Shown here: one piece after another, positions 1 to 6,325 of the stretch
Position numbering within the stretch: position 1 is the stretch's first letter
Layout: every line of letters starts with the position of its first letter
Source of the DNA: Gemmatimonadota bacterium
Lineage (GTDB): Bacteria; Gemmatimonadota; Gemmatimonadetes; Gemmatimonadales; Gemmatimonadaceae
Direction of reading: 5' to 3'
Assembly: GCA_947475795.1 (NCBI GenBank)
Contig: CANJOX010000147.1
Span: 1 to 7,795, forward strand
Length of the DNA stretch: 7,795 nucleotides
Notes under the pieces: generated by a model
What the model was told of the DNA's origin: nothing
Database searches by the model: none
Seen by the model: the letters and a program-made list of their open reading frames with translations, nothing else
Made by a program: the position numbers and the translations under genes

Positions 1-287
1 AGGACCGGCTCGCCCACGGCGCACCGCTGGTGCTCATCGATGTCCGCGAGCAGAACGAATGGAGCCTTGGCCACGCCGCGCCGGCGCAGTACATCGGCCG
101 GGGTGTTCTCGCAAGCCAGATCGAATCGATCGTCCCCCGCGACGCGCAGGTGGTGCTCATGTGCGCGAGCGGTAATCGCTCGGCGCTGGCGGCGCGCACG
201 CTGCTGGATATGGGCTACACGAACGTCGCGTCGATGGCGGGCGGCTTCCGCGACTGGGTGGCGTCGGGAGGCGCGGTCGCGGACTGA
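1..287 (+). CDS. Rhodanese-like domain protein (3' part; start lies upstream of window)
   Basis: Single-domain rhodanese, a sulfurtransferase fold that carries a persulfide on one cysteine. The reading frame (codon phase from base 3) is open to the window edge. It shows the standard order: strand/turn LIDVREQNEW, then GH, then an IGRGVL stretch, then the active-site loop CASGNRS (about 162-182), where Cys is the presumed persulfide carrier, and finally the closing GGFRDW motif. The GTG at 30 is not a believable start because the residues before it (LAHGAPLV) form the first part of the domain. The gene is therefore 5'-truncated by the window. The visible length, roughly 94 residues, fits a lone domain, but more domains upstream cannot be excluded. 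The Nudix gene begins 8 bp downstream, so the two are probably co-transcribed. The sulfur acceptor is unknown. The family call is secure; the physiological role is not. Confidence 0.9.
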   Translation, partial: DRLAHGAPLVLIDVREQNEWSLGHAAPAQYIGRGVLASQIESIVPRDAQVVLMCASGNRSALAARTLLDMGYTNVASMAGGFRDWVASGGAVAD

Positions 288-295
288 CGGCCGCC

Positions 296-904
296 ATGCG
301 CGAGCAGCTCCTGCAACGGGCCCTGCAACAGGCCGATATGTCGCGGCTCGCGCGGCGGCTGGCGGCGCGCACCCCGATCGATGCGGTGGCCACGCCGGCC
401 TCGCGGCTGGCGGCGGTGTCGGTGGTGCTGCGCGTGGTGGAGCAGGAGCCGGAGGTGCTCTTCATAAAGCGCGCGGAGCTGGCGCGCGACCCATGGAGCG
501 GCCACATGGCCTTTCCTGGTGGACGGCACGAGCCGGGTGACGCGTCGCTCGAGGGAACGGCCGTCCGTGAAACGATGGAAGAACTGGCGCTCGACCTGAC
601 GCAGGGGCGGATGCTGGGGCGGCTCGATGATTTGGCGCCCCGCAACCGTACGCTGCCACCGGTGCTCATCCGGCCGTTCGTCGCGCTCGTGGAGCCGTCG
701 GTGGTGCTGGTGCCGAGCGACGAAGTAGCGGCCACGTTCTGGGTGCCGTTGTCGGTGCTGCGTCACGACGATACGCAGGCCGAGCATGTGATGGAGATTC
801 AGGGACAGTCCGCGCGGTTTCCCGCGTACCGCGTGGAGCAGCACATCGTGTGGGGGCTCACTGAGCGCATCGTGCGCCAGTTGCTCTCCCTCATCGCACC
901 GTAG
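296..904 (+). CDS. nudL: NudL-type Nudix hydrolase (probable CoA diphosphatase)
   Basis: A 202-residue Nudix hydrolase. Family members of this type cleave the diphosphate of coenzyme A to 4'-phosphopantetheine and 3',5'-ADP, in the cytosol and with divalent metal. The core HMAFPGGRHEPGD (residues 70-82) followed by AVRETMEELAL (89-99) matches the spacing of E. coli NudL as I recall it. That includes Asp instead of Glu in the first part of the Nudix box and Ala instead of Gly near its end. The metal-binding glutamates of RExxEE are intact. The preceding KRAELARDPWSGH segment corresponds to the UPF0035/CoA signature. The C-terminal EQHIVWGLTERIVRQL also matches NudL. ATG 296 is taken as start; it has no obvious Shine-Dalgarno, and ATG 338 (Met15) is an alternative that would keep the domain whole. 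The specific substrate is inferred from family; another nucleotide diphosphate is possible. Confidence 0.88.
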   Translation: MREQLLQRALQQADMSRLARRLAARTPIDAVATPASRLAAVSVVLRVVEQEPEVLFIKRAELARDPWSGHMAFPGGRHEPGDASLEGTAVRETMEELALDLTQGRMLGRLDDLAPRNRTLPPVLIRPFVALVEPSVVLVPSDEVAATFWVPLSVLRHDDTQAEHVMEIQGQSARFPAYRVEQHIVWGLTERIVRQLLSLIAP

Positions 905-928
905 TCGTTCTCACCCGTACCTCCCCCC

Positions 929-933
929 GAGGA
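929..933 (+). promoter_or_regulatory. Ribosome binding site fixing a TTG start
   Basis: GAGGA lies 7 nt before TTG 941 in the 36-bp gap after the Nudix gene. It is the clearest Shine-Dalgarno in the window. It supports TTG 941 over any internal ATG as the start of the gamma-glutamyltransferase-family gene, because that start also yields a complete signal sequence. Confidence 0.6.
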
Positions 934-940
934 CCCGCCG

Positions 941-2719
941 TTGCCGACGAGCTTGACGCGCCACCGTTCCGTCCGAAGTGTCACCACGACTGCGCTGCTG
1001 CTTGCCGCAGGGGTCGTTGCCTGCACCCGTACGGCACCCGGCGGTGCCATCGCGCCGATGTCGGGCAAGCGGGTGGAAAGCGACCGCGGCATGGTGGCCG
1101 CGTCGCACCCCGATGCCGCTGCCGCCGGTGCGGCGATCCTCGCGCAGGGGGGCAACGCTGTGGACGCCTTTGCCGCCACCGCGTTTGCGTTGTCGGTGAC
1201 CGACGTTTCGCAGACCGGACTCGGTGGCGGTGGCGCGCTGACGTACTACAACGCGCGGTCGCGCACCGTCGAGCACCTCTCGTTTTACCCGCGCGCGGGT
1301 GAGGACGAACGCTGGGGGCGTGCCGACACCGCGCGGGTCCGTCGCGCGGGGCGCGCGGCCGCGACGCCGGGGATGGTGGCCGGCATCCTCGAGGCGCACG
1401 AGAAGTGGGGCAAGCTCACGCGGGCGCAAGTGATGGCGCCCGCCATCGCCCTCGCGCGCGACGGGTTCATCGTGTCGCCGCTGCTGGCGCGGACCATTGT
1501 TTCATCGCGTGACAAGATGATGGCCGACTCGCTCGCGGCCGCGCGCTTCATGCCGCGCGGCGAGGCGCTGCGCCCCGGTGACCGGCTGGTGCAGCCGGAG
1601 TTGGCGGCCACGCTGCAGCGGATTGCGGAGCAAGGCCGACCGGCCTTCTACACGGGCGCCATTGCGGAGCGCCTGGCGGCCAAGGTGCAGGCGCAGGGCG
1701 GGCTGATCACGGTGGGCGACATGAACCGCTACTTCCTCACGCCGATGCGGCCGCTGTGCACCATGTGGCGTGGCTACACCTTGCTGGGCGCGCCGCCGCC
1801 GATGGGCGGTGCGGCGGTGCTCGAAATGCTGCAGATGGCCGATGCGGCCGGGATCGCGGACGCCGGGAACTTCACCGAAAACGGCGACGCGGTGGCGAAG
1901 CTCGCTGACATCATGCGCATCGGCAACGCCGACGCCGGGGCGCATCGCGGCGATCCGCTCGCCCAGCGCGTGCTGGCCCACGGTGTGGTGCATCCGGGCT
2001 ACGCGCGGCAGCGTGCGGCGCTGGTGGGTGGCGTGCTCCCTGATACCGCCGTGGCCGGTGATCCGTCGGTGTTCGATACGATGCCGGCTCCCGGCGCGTG
2101 CGCGTCGTTCGATCCGTATCCCGCCGCGGCCGCGCGCGTCGGCGCCGCACCGCCGCCGTCGCGCGATGAGGAGCCGGAGGGGCAGAGCTTCACGTCGCAC
2201 CTCGCGGTCGTGGACGGCGACGGCAGCGCGGTGTCGGCGACCACGACGGTGGGCGTCCTGTTCGGCTCCGGCGTCTACACCGACGGCTTCTTCCTCAACT
2301 CGGCCGGTAACAACTTCGACGCGAAGACGCGCGGCACGAATCGCTACGCGAACTCAACGATGTCGCCGACGCTGGTGCTGGAAGGGAATCAGGTGCGGCT
2401 GGTGGTCGGCGCGGCGGGGTCGCAGTACATCCAGCCGGCGATCACGCAGGTCACGATCCGCATGCTGGCGTTCGGCGAGGATCCCGCCGTCGCGCTCTCG
2501 GCGCCGCGCATCCACGCGAGCGACAACCTGAAGGAGGTCGAGGTCGAGCCGGGCTTCGCGACGGGCGTGTATCAGGCGCTGGTGGCCCGGGGCTATGCAC
2601 CGGCCAGCCGCATCCGCGACATCAGCTTCGGCGGGGTGCACGCCGTGTTCGTGCGCAAGGACGGCCGTCGGATCGGCGTGGCGGATCCCCGGCGCGACGG
2701 CACCGCCGCCGGCTGGTAA
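941..2719 (+). CDS. Gamma-glutamyltransferase-family Ntn hydrolase, putative lipoprotein
   Basis: A 592-residue protein of the gamma-glutamyltranspeptidase family, which self-cleaves into a large and a small subunit and uses the new N-terminal Thr as nucleophile. The start is TTG, backed by a good ribosome site. The N-terminus has arginines, then a hydrophobic stretch ending VVAC, a plausible though not ideal lipobox with Cys28. Family landmarks are AAGAAILAQGGNAVDAFAA, TGLGGGGALTYY, FYTGAIAE and the processing site FTSH with Thr418, followed by VVDGDG and TTT (Thr436, matching E. coli Thr409). The C-terminus ADPRRDGTAAGW is typical. By hand alignment to remembered E. coli GGT, the gamma-glutamyl contacts look replaced: Asn411 by Gly438, Gln430 by Ala455, Asp433 by Asn458, and probably Arg114 by Tyr. 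The lid-loop region before TMSPT is about half the usual length. It may therefore be an amidase or acylase of other specificity. The gene sits 36 bp after the Nudix gene and is followed by a terminator. Confidence 0.88.
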   Translation: MPTSLTRHRSVRSVTTTALLLAAGVVACTRTAPGGAIAPMSGKRVESDRGMVAASHPDAAAAGAAILAQGGNAVDAFAATAFALSVTDVSQTGLGGGGALTYYNARSRTVEHLSFYPRAGEDERWGRADTARVRRAGRAAATPGMVAGILEAHEKWGKLTRAQVMAPAIALARDGFIVSPLLARTIVSSRDKMMADSLAAARFMPRGEALRPGDRLVQPELAATLQRIAEQGRPAFYTGAIAERLAAKVQAQGGLITVGDMNRYFLTPMRPLCTMWRGYTLLGAPPPMGGAAVLEMLQMADAAGIADAGNFTENGDAVAKLADIMRIGNADAGAHRGDPLAQRVLAHGVVHPGYARQRAALVGGVLPDTAVAGDPSVFDTMPAPGACASFDPYPAAAARVGAAPPPSRDEEPEGQSFTSHLAVVDGDGSAVSATTTVGVLFGSGVYTDGFFLNSAGNNFDAKTRGTNRYANSTMSPTLVLEGNQVRLVVGAAGSQYIQPAITQVTIRMLAFGEDPAVALSAPRIHASDNLKEVEVEPGFATGVYQALVARGYAPASRIRDISFGGVHAVFVRKDGRRIGVADPRRDGTAAGW

Positions 2720-2734
2720 GGGCTGCCTCCGGCG

Positions 2735-2760
2735 AACGGGGCGCCTTCGGGCGCCCCGTT
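2735..2760 (+). terminator. Rho-independent terminator with UUCG tetraloop
   Basis: The two arms AACGGGGCGCC (2735-2745) and GGCGCCCCGTT (2750-2760) pair perfectly over 11 bp around a TTCG loop closed by C-G, a particularly stable tetraloop. The following TTTGCTTGTCTC is only moderately T-rich. The hairpin starts 16 bp after the GGT-family stop codon and separates the first gene group from the mntH operon. The stem is near-symmetric, so it could act on either strand, but no opposing gene is seen. Confidence 0.85.
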
Positions 2761-2763
2761 TGC

Positions 2764-2791
2764 TTGTCTCAGGTTTAGGGTCAGCTAAATT
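2764..2791 (+). promoter_or_regulatory. Predicted mntH operon promoter, probably giving a leaderless mRNA
   Basis: TTGTCT (2764-2769; 4 of 6 to TTGACA) and TAAATT (2786-2791; 4 of 6 to TATAAT, and fitting TANNNT) are 16 bp apart in the only A+T-rich patch of the area. Seven bases downstream of the -10 end is 2798, the A of the mntH ATG. There is no Shine-Dalgarno before that ATG. Both facts suit a transcript starting at the initiation codon. This is an inference from spacing, not from mapped ends. Confidence 0.5.
2774..2789. promoter_or_regulatory. Inverted repeat, candidate MntR/DtxR-family operator
   Basis: TTTAG and CTAAA are exact inverted repeats separated by six bases (GGTCAG). They lie between the predicted -35 and -10 and overlap the -10. 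The half-sites (TTAGG and CTAA) resemble those of DtxR-family boxes; set against the remembered 19-bp DtxR consensus, 2775-2793 agrees at 12 positions, although the symmetry centre is shifted. A regulator of that family is the third gene of this operon, so occupancy would block its own promoter. The 5-bp arms are short, so chance is not excluded. Confidence 0.5.
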
Positions 2792-2797
2792 ACAAGA

Positions 2798-4192
2798 ATG
2801 GGTAATCCAAATGTTGGAGGGCCGCCGGCGGCGGATTCGTCTGCCGAGCAGGGAACCCCGCCGGGCGTGGACGCCGGCTGGCGCCGTGCGCGGTTGGCGC
2901 CGTCGCTGGCCGAGGTGCATCGGTCCGTCGAGGTGAGCGGCGCCACGTGGATCCGCAAGCTCATGGCGTTCGCGGGGCCGGGGTATCTGGTCGCGGTCGG
3001 GTACATGGACCCCGGCAACTGGGCCACCGACCTCGCGGGTGGATCGCGCTTCGGCTACACGCTGTTGTCGGTCATTCTGCTGTCCAACCTCATGGCGGTC
3101 CTGCTGCAGGGGCTCGCCTCCAAGCTGGGCATCGTCACGGGGCGCGATCTCGCGCAGGCCTGTCGTGATCACTACCCGCCGCGCGTCGCCTTCGCGCTCT
3201 GGGTGCTGTGCGAGATCGCGATCGCCGCCTGCGACCTGGCGGAAGTGATCGGGTCGGCCATCGCCCTCAATCTGCTCTTCGGCATCACCCTGCCCTGGGG
3301 GATCGCGCTCACGGCGCTCGACGTGCTGATCGTGCTGTATCTGCAGAACAAGGGCTTCCGGATGCTCGAAGCGCTCGTGATCGGACTCGTGGCCGTGGTG
3401 GGCGGCTGCTTCCTGTTCGAGCTGTTCATCTCGCGGCCCGAGCTCGGGGCCGTGGCGCGTGGCTTCATTCCGACCACGGAGATCATCCGCAACCCGGAGA
3501 TGCTCTACATCGCGATCGGCATCCTCGGTGCGACCGTGATGCCGCACAATCTCTACCTGCATTCGTCGATCGTGCAGACGCGGAAGTATGAGGAGAGCGC
3601 CGAGGGAAAGCGCGAGGCGGTGCAGTTCGCCTTCATCGACTCCACGATCGCACTCACCTTCGCGCTGTTCATCAACGCCGCCATCCTGATCGTGGCCGCG
3701 GCCACCTTTCACCGGACCGGCAACACGCAGGTGGCCGAGATTCAGGATGCGCATCGGCTCCTCACGCCGCTGCTGGGCGTGACGGGGGCCAGTGCGGTGT
3801 TCGCGCTGGCGCTGCTGGCCTCGGGGCAGAACTCCACGCTGACCGGTACGCTCGCCGGTCAGATCGTGATGGAAGGTTTTCTCAATCTGCGGATCCGGCC
3901 GTGGCTGCGTCGGCTGATTACGCGCGCCATTGCCATCGTGCCGGCGGCCATCGTGGCGATATTTTACGGCGCGAGCGGAACGGCCAAGCTGCTGGTGTTC
4001 AGTCAGGTCATCCTGTCGTTGCAGCTGTCCTTCGCGGTGTTCCCACTGGTCCGCTTCACCTCCGATCGGGAAAAGATGGGCGAATTTGTGAATTCGATCG
4101 GACTCCGCGTTGCGGCGTATACGGTAGCGGGCGTGATCGCGACGCTGAATGCGTGGCTGCTGTTTCAGACCGTTCGCGCGTGGGTGCGCTGA
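2798..4192 (+). CDS. mntH: Nramp-family Mn2+/Fe2+ transporter (MntH)
   Basis: A 464-residue inner-membrane, proton-coupled divalent metal importer of the Nramp family. The hallmark DPGN in the first helix is at residues 71-74, and the sixth-helix motif [13 protein letters not shown] places Ala245 and Met248 next to the conserved proline and His250. Asp, Asn, Ala and Met at these sites form the metal site in characterised bacterial Nramps, and Met selects for Mn/Fe/Cd over Mg/Ca. About eleven hydrophobic segments fit the family. The first 45-55 residues are a polar, Pro/Ala/Gly-rich extension absent from E. coli MntH. The sequence becomes family-like from about [15 protein letters not shown] 2798 is chosen because it is the first in-frame start after the promoter; GTG codons at residues 24, 40 and 46 are alternatives. 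The stop overlaps the next start (TGATG). Regulation is probably by the MntR-like protein encoded two genes on. Confidence 0.93.
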   Translation: MGNPNVGGPPAADSSAEQGTPPGVDAGWRRARLAPSLAEVHRSVEVSGATWIRKLMAFAGPGYLVAVGYMDPGNWATDLAGGSRFGYTLLSVILLSNLMAVLLQGLASKLGIVTGRDLAQACRDHYPPRVAFALWVLCEIAIAACDLAEVIGSAIALNLLFGITLPWGIALTALDVLIVLYLQNKGFRMLEALVIGLVAVVGGCFLFELFISRPELGAVARGFIPTTEIIRNPEMLYIAIGILGATVMPHNLYLHSSIVQTRKYEESAEGKREAVQFAFIDSTIALTFALFINAAILIVAAATFHRTGNTQVAEIQDAHRLLTPLLGVTGASAVFALALLASGQNSTLTGTLAGQIVMEGFLNLRIRPWLRRLITRAIAIVPAAIVAIFYGASGTAKLLVFSQVILSLQLSFAVFPLVRFTSDREKMGEFVNSIGLRVAAYTVAGVIATLNAWLLFQTVRAWVR

Positions 4193-4632
4193 TGTACCGG
4201 CGCATTCTCGTGCCGGTCGAGCACTCGGCGTACGACCAGATCATCCTCGCGCACGTGCGGACGCTCGCGCAGTTGTGTCAATCCTCCATCGTGCTCATCC
4301 ACGTGGCCGATGGCTGGGCGGCGCGGCATCAGCGGGCGTTGCAGTTGCGGGAGTCCGAAGAGATGCGCCTCGATCGCGAGTACATCGAGGGGTGCTGCGC
4401 CGCGTTGCGCCGCGATGGGTTCGACACCGACTCCATCCTGGCGGCGGGCGATCCGGCGCAAGAAATCGCCGCGGCGGCCGATCGCGAGGCGTGCGATCTG
4501 ATCGCGATGGCGGTGCATGGCCACCGTGGATTGCAGGACGTGCTGTATGGCACCACGGCCAACGAGGTCCGGCACAAGTCGATGGTGCCGGTGCTCATGG
4601 TCCGCGGCGTCGTGCCCGCTGGCACGCGCTGA
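4192..4632 (+). CDS. Universal stress protein (UspA family)
   Basis: A 146-residue single-domain cytosolic protein of the UspA fold. It begins [16 protein letters not shown], the usual first strand and loop, and ends with a VPVLMVRG strand. The nucleotide-binding signature G-x2-G-x9-G-(S/T) is present in altered form at residues 107-121: the first Gly is Ala107, while Gly110, Gly120 and Thr121 remain, so ATP binding is possible but uncertain. ATG 4192 overlaps the mntH stop by one base (TGATG), which implies translational coupling. The frame is open further upstream, but only over mntH coding sequence, so those starts are rejected. Proteins of this family occur beside or fused to membrane transporters and are thought to modulate them; a role in tuning the Nramp protein is inferred from the coupling alone. 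The specific function is unknown. Confidence 0.87.
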   Translation: MYRRILVPVEHSAYDQIILAHVRTLAQLCQSSIVLIHVADGWAARHQRALQLRESEEMRLDREYIEGCCAALRRDGFDTDSILAAGDPAQEIAAAADREACDLIAMAVHGHRGLQDVLYGTTANEVRHKSMVPVLMVRGVVPAGTR

Positions 4633-4635
4633 GCG

Positions 4636-5415
4636 GTGACCACACCGGCTCGCGACCACGCATCCTCCCCGCCGCTCACGGAACCGGTCGAGGATTATCT
4701 GAAGGCGATCTACACGCTGGAGCGCCGCTTCGGCGCGGCGGCGACGAGCGACGTCGCCAGCGCGCTCGCCGTGGCGCCGGCGTCGGTGACCGGGATGATT
4801 CGGCGGCTGGCCAGCCAGGGATACGTGGATCACGTTCCCTATCGCGGTGTGCAGCTCACGGCCCGCGGCCGCCGCGCCGCGCTGCGCACGATCCGCCGGC
4901 ACCGCATCCTGGAATCGTATCTCACCACGGTGCTGGGGTATCCGTGGGATCGGGTCCACGACGAAGCCGAACGGCTTGAGCACGCGGCATCCGACGAGCT
5001 GATCGAGCGGATGGCGACGGCGCTCGGTCATCCCACCGCCGATCCCCATGGCGCCCCCATCCCAACCGCCGATGGCGAGGTGGATGAGACACCATCCCGC
5101 ACGCTGGCCGAGCTGCCGGTGGGCGAAACGGCGCGCATGCTGCGCGTGAGCGACAAGAACCCGTCGTTGCTGCGGTATCTGGCCGACATCGCGCTGCAGC
5201 CGGGTGCCGAGGTCACGATGGTCGCGCGGGCGCCCTTCGACGGCCCGATCACGCTGCGCATCGGTGATGCCGAGCCGGTGGTGGGACCCAATCTCGCGGC
5301 TCAGGTATTGGTGGAGTCGATCCCCTCGTCTCCGTTGCCTGTCACCGATGCGCCGTCCGTCACCTCCCCTGTCAGCACCCCCCGGTCCCGCGCGCGCAAG
5401 CCGACGTCCCGTTGA
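4636..5415 (+). CDS. mntR: DtxR/MntR-family metal-dependent transcriptional regulator (Mn-type)
   Basis: A 259-residue three-domain regulator starting at GTG 4636, three bases after the usp stop. An N-terminal winged helix (about 16-80, with SDVASALAVAPASVTGMIRRL as helix-turn-helix and YRGVQLT as wing) is followed by the dimerisation/metal domain (about 85-145). A FeoA-like SH3 domain follows (about 156-228, TLAELPVG to VLVES). With a constant offset of 10 from DtxR, the ligands are His89, Glu93, His108, Glu112, Glu115 and His116. Asp20 replaces DtxR Met10 and Glu112 replaces Cys102. Asp and Glu at those places are typical of manganese-sensing MntR, whereas Cys/Met is the iron type. Residues 229-259 are a Pro/Ser/Thr/Arg-rich tail outside the family fold. 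The likely target is the inverted repeat before mntH. Iron sensing cannot be excluded from sequence. Confidence 0.88.
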   Translation: MTTPARDHASSPPLTEPVEDYLKAIYTLERRFGAAATSDVASALAVAPASVTGMIRRLASQGYVDHVPYRGVQLTARGRRAALRTIRRHRILESYLTTVLGYPWDRVHDEAERLEHAASDELIERMATALGHPTADPHGAPIPTADGEVDETPSRTLAELPVGETARMLRVSDKNPSLLRYLADIALQPGAEVTMVARAPFDGPITLRIGDAEPVVGPNLAAQVLVESIPSSPLPVTDAPSVTSPVSTPRSRARKPTSR

Positions 5416-5428
5416 TCGCGGGTCCGTC

Positions 5429-6322
5429 GTGACGCGCGTGCGCGTTCGCGTTTGCGTGCGTCTGGGTGTCGTGGTCGCGCTCGGCCTGCTCGCGCAGCAG
5501 TCCCTTGCGGCGCAGGGGGGCGATACGGTGCGCTCCGCCACCTTTGGCCGCGTGGCCCCTGTCGTGCGCGGCATCGCCATCGACGCGCGCATGGCCGAGG
5601 ACCTCGGGCTGCAGGTGGGATCGCGCGTACGGCTCTCGGCGCGTCCGGGCGAGCCCGGTGACAGCGTGCAGGTGGCCGCGGTTTATGAACGGAAGGCGGA
5701 TCCGGCCGAGGTGGCGCGTCGCGAGTATCGGGTGCGTCTGCATCTCGATCAGCTGCAGCAGCTGCTGGCGCTCGACGATCGCGTGGACCGGTTCGCGGTC
5801 GGCACGCGCGACGGCGCATCGGTCGATTCGGCGCTTACCCGCATCAACCATGTCGCGTTCGGTTTCCGCGCGCACCGGTCGCGTGATGTCGCGGTGCAGA
5901 GCTCGCGCACCTTCCGCGTGGTGGAGCGGTTTCACACCGCCATCGGCATCATCACGGTGGTGGCCAGTGCCGTCTTTTTGTTGTGCCTCCTCCTGCTGAG
6001 CGTCGAGGAACGTCGCCGTGACATCGCGGCGCTGCGGCTGATGGGCATCTCCCGCGCCACCGTGGTACGGGCCATCGTCATCGAAGCGGCGATCGTCTCG
6101 CTCATCGGCAGTGTGTTGGGGGCAGGCATCGGCTGGATCGCGTCGCTGCTGGTGAATGCGCACTTCCAGCAAGCGTACCGCACGCCGTTGCTCTTCTCGC
6201 TGCTCACGCCACAGATCTTTGCGTTCGCCACGGGACTCTCGCTGCTGCTGGGCATCGGGTCGGGTGCCGCCGCCGGCTGGCGGCTCGTCCGTTCGCACCC
6301 CCTGTCACTGATGGGGCGCTAG
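5429..6322 (+). CDS. Short FtsX/MacB-type ABC permease with signal-peptide-like N-terminus
   Basis: About 297 residues if GTG 5429 is the start, 13 bp after the regulator; GTG 5438, 5456 and 5471 are alternatives. The C-terminal half is a clear FtsX domain. It has a membrane segment at about 169-191, then the cytoplasmic coupling motif EERRRDIAALRLMGISRA (about 193-210), then two more segments near 210-237 and 261-286. The middle (about 30-165) is a periplasmic domain with DARMAEDLGLQVGSRVRLS and RLHLDQLQQLL, as in MacB-like permeases, but shorter than usual. The normal first helix with its RxxxxRTxL prelude is missing. Instead the N-terminus is Arg-rich, then LGVVVALGLLA, then QQSLAAQG, which resembles a cleavable Sec signal. 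Cleavage would still leave a periplasmic N-terminus and three helices in the standard orientation. It probably pairs with the next gene product. The substrate is unknown. Confidence 0.8.
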   Translation: MTRVRVRVCVRLGVVVALGLLAQQSLAAQGGDTVRSATFGRVAPVVRGIAIDARMAEDLGLQVGSRVRLSARPGEPGDSVQVAAVYERKADPAEVARREYRVRLHLDQLQQLLALDDRVDRFAVGTRDGASVDSALTRINHVAFGFRAHRSRDVAVQSSRTFRVVERFHTAIGIITVVASAVFLLCLLLLSVEERRRDIAALRLMGISRATVVRAIVIEAAIVSLIGSVLGAGIGWIASLLVNAHFQQAYRTPLLFSLLTPQIFAFATGLSLLLGIGSGAAAGWRLVRSHPLSLMGR

Positions 6323-6325
6323 TCC

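Noticed and set aside
2775..2793. A full DtxR-type 19-bp box
   Set aside because: Only 12 of 19 positions agree with the remembered consensus and the centre of symmetry differs, so it is reported only as a candidate operator based on the inverted repeat.
2354..3754. 466-codon open frame on the minus strand opposite the GGT-family gene and mntH
   Set aside because: It is rich in Arg, His, Asp and Gly with no recognisable domain, and it crosses the terminator and promoter. It is the usual antisense frame left open by GC-rich third positions of well-identified + strand genes.
3901..4191. Upstream extension of the usp frame, suggesting an Nramp-Usp fusion or a longer Usp
   Set aside because: The extension lies wholly inside mntH in another frame and reads as Arg-rich noise. 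The Usp fold starts exactly at ATG 4192, and mntH has its own normal stop there.
5204..5428. Upstream extension of the short permease frame into mntR, possibly the missing first helix
   Set aside because: The translation is Arg/Pro/Ser-rich with no hydrophobic helix and overlaps the conserved SH3 domain of the regulator, so it does not supply the missing part.
4165..5592. 475-codon open frame on the minus strand opposite usp, mntR and the short permease
   Set aside because: Arg/Gly/His-rich composition without motifs, fully covered by three confident + strand genes.
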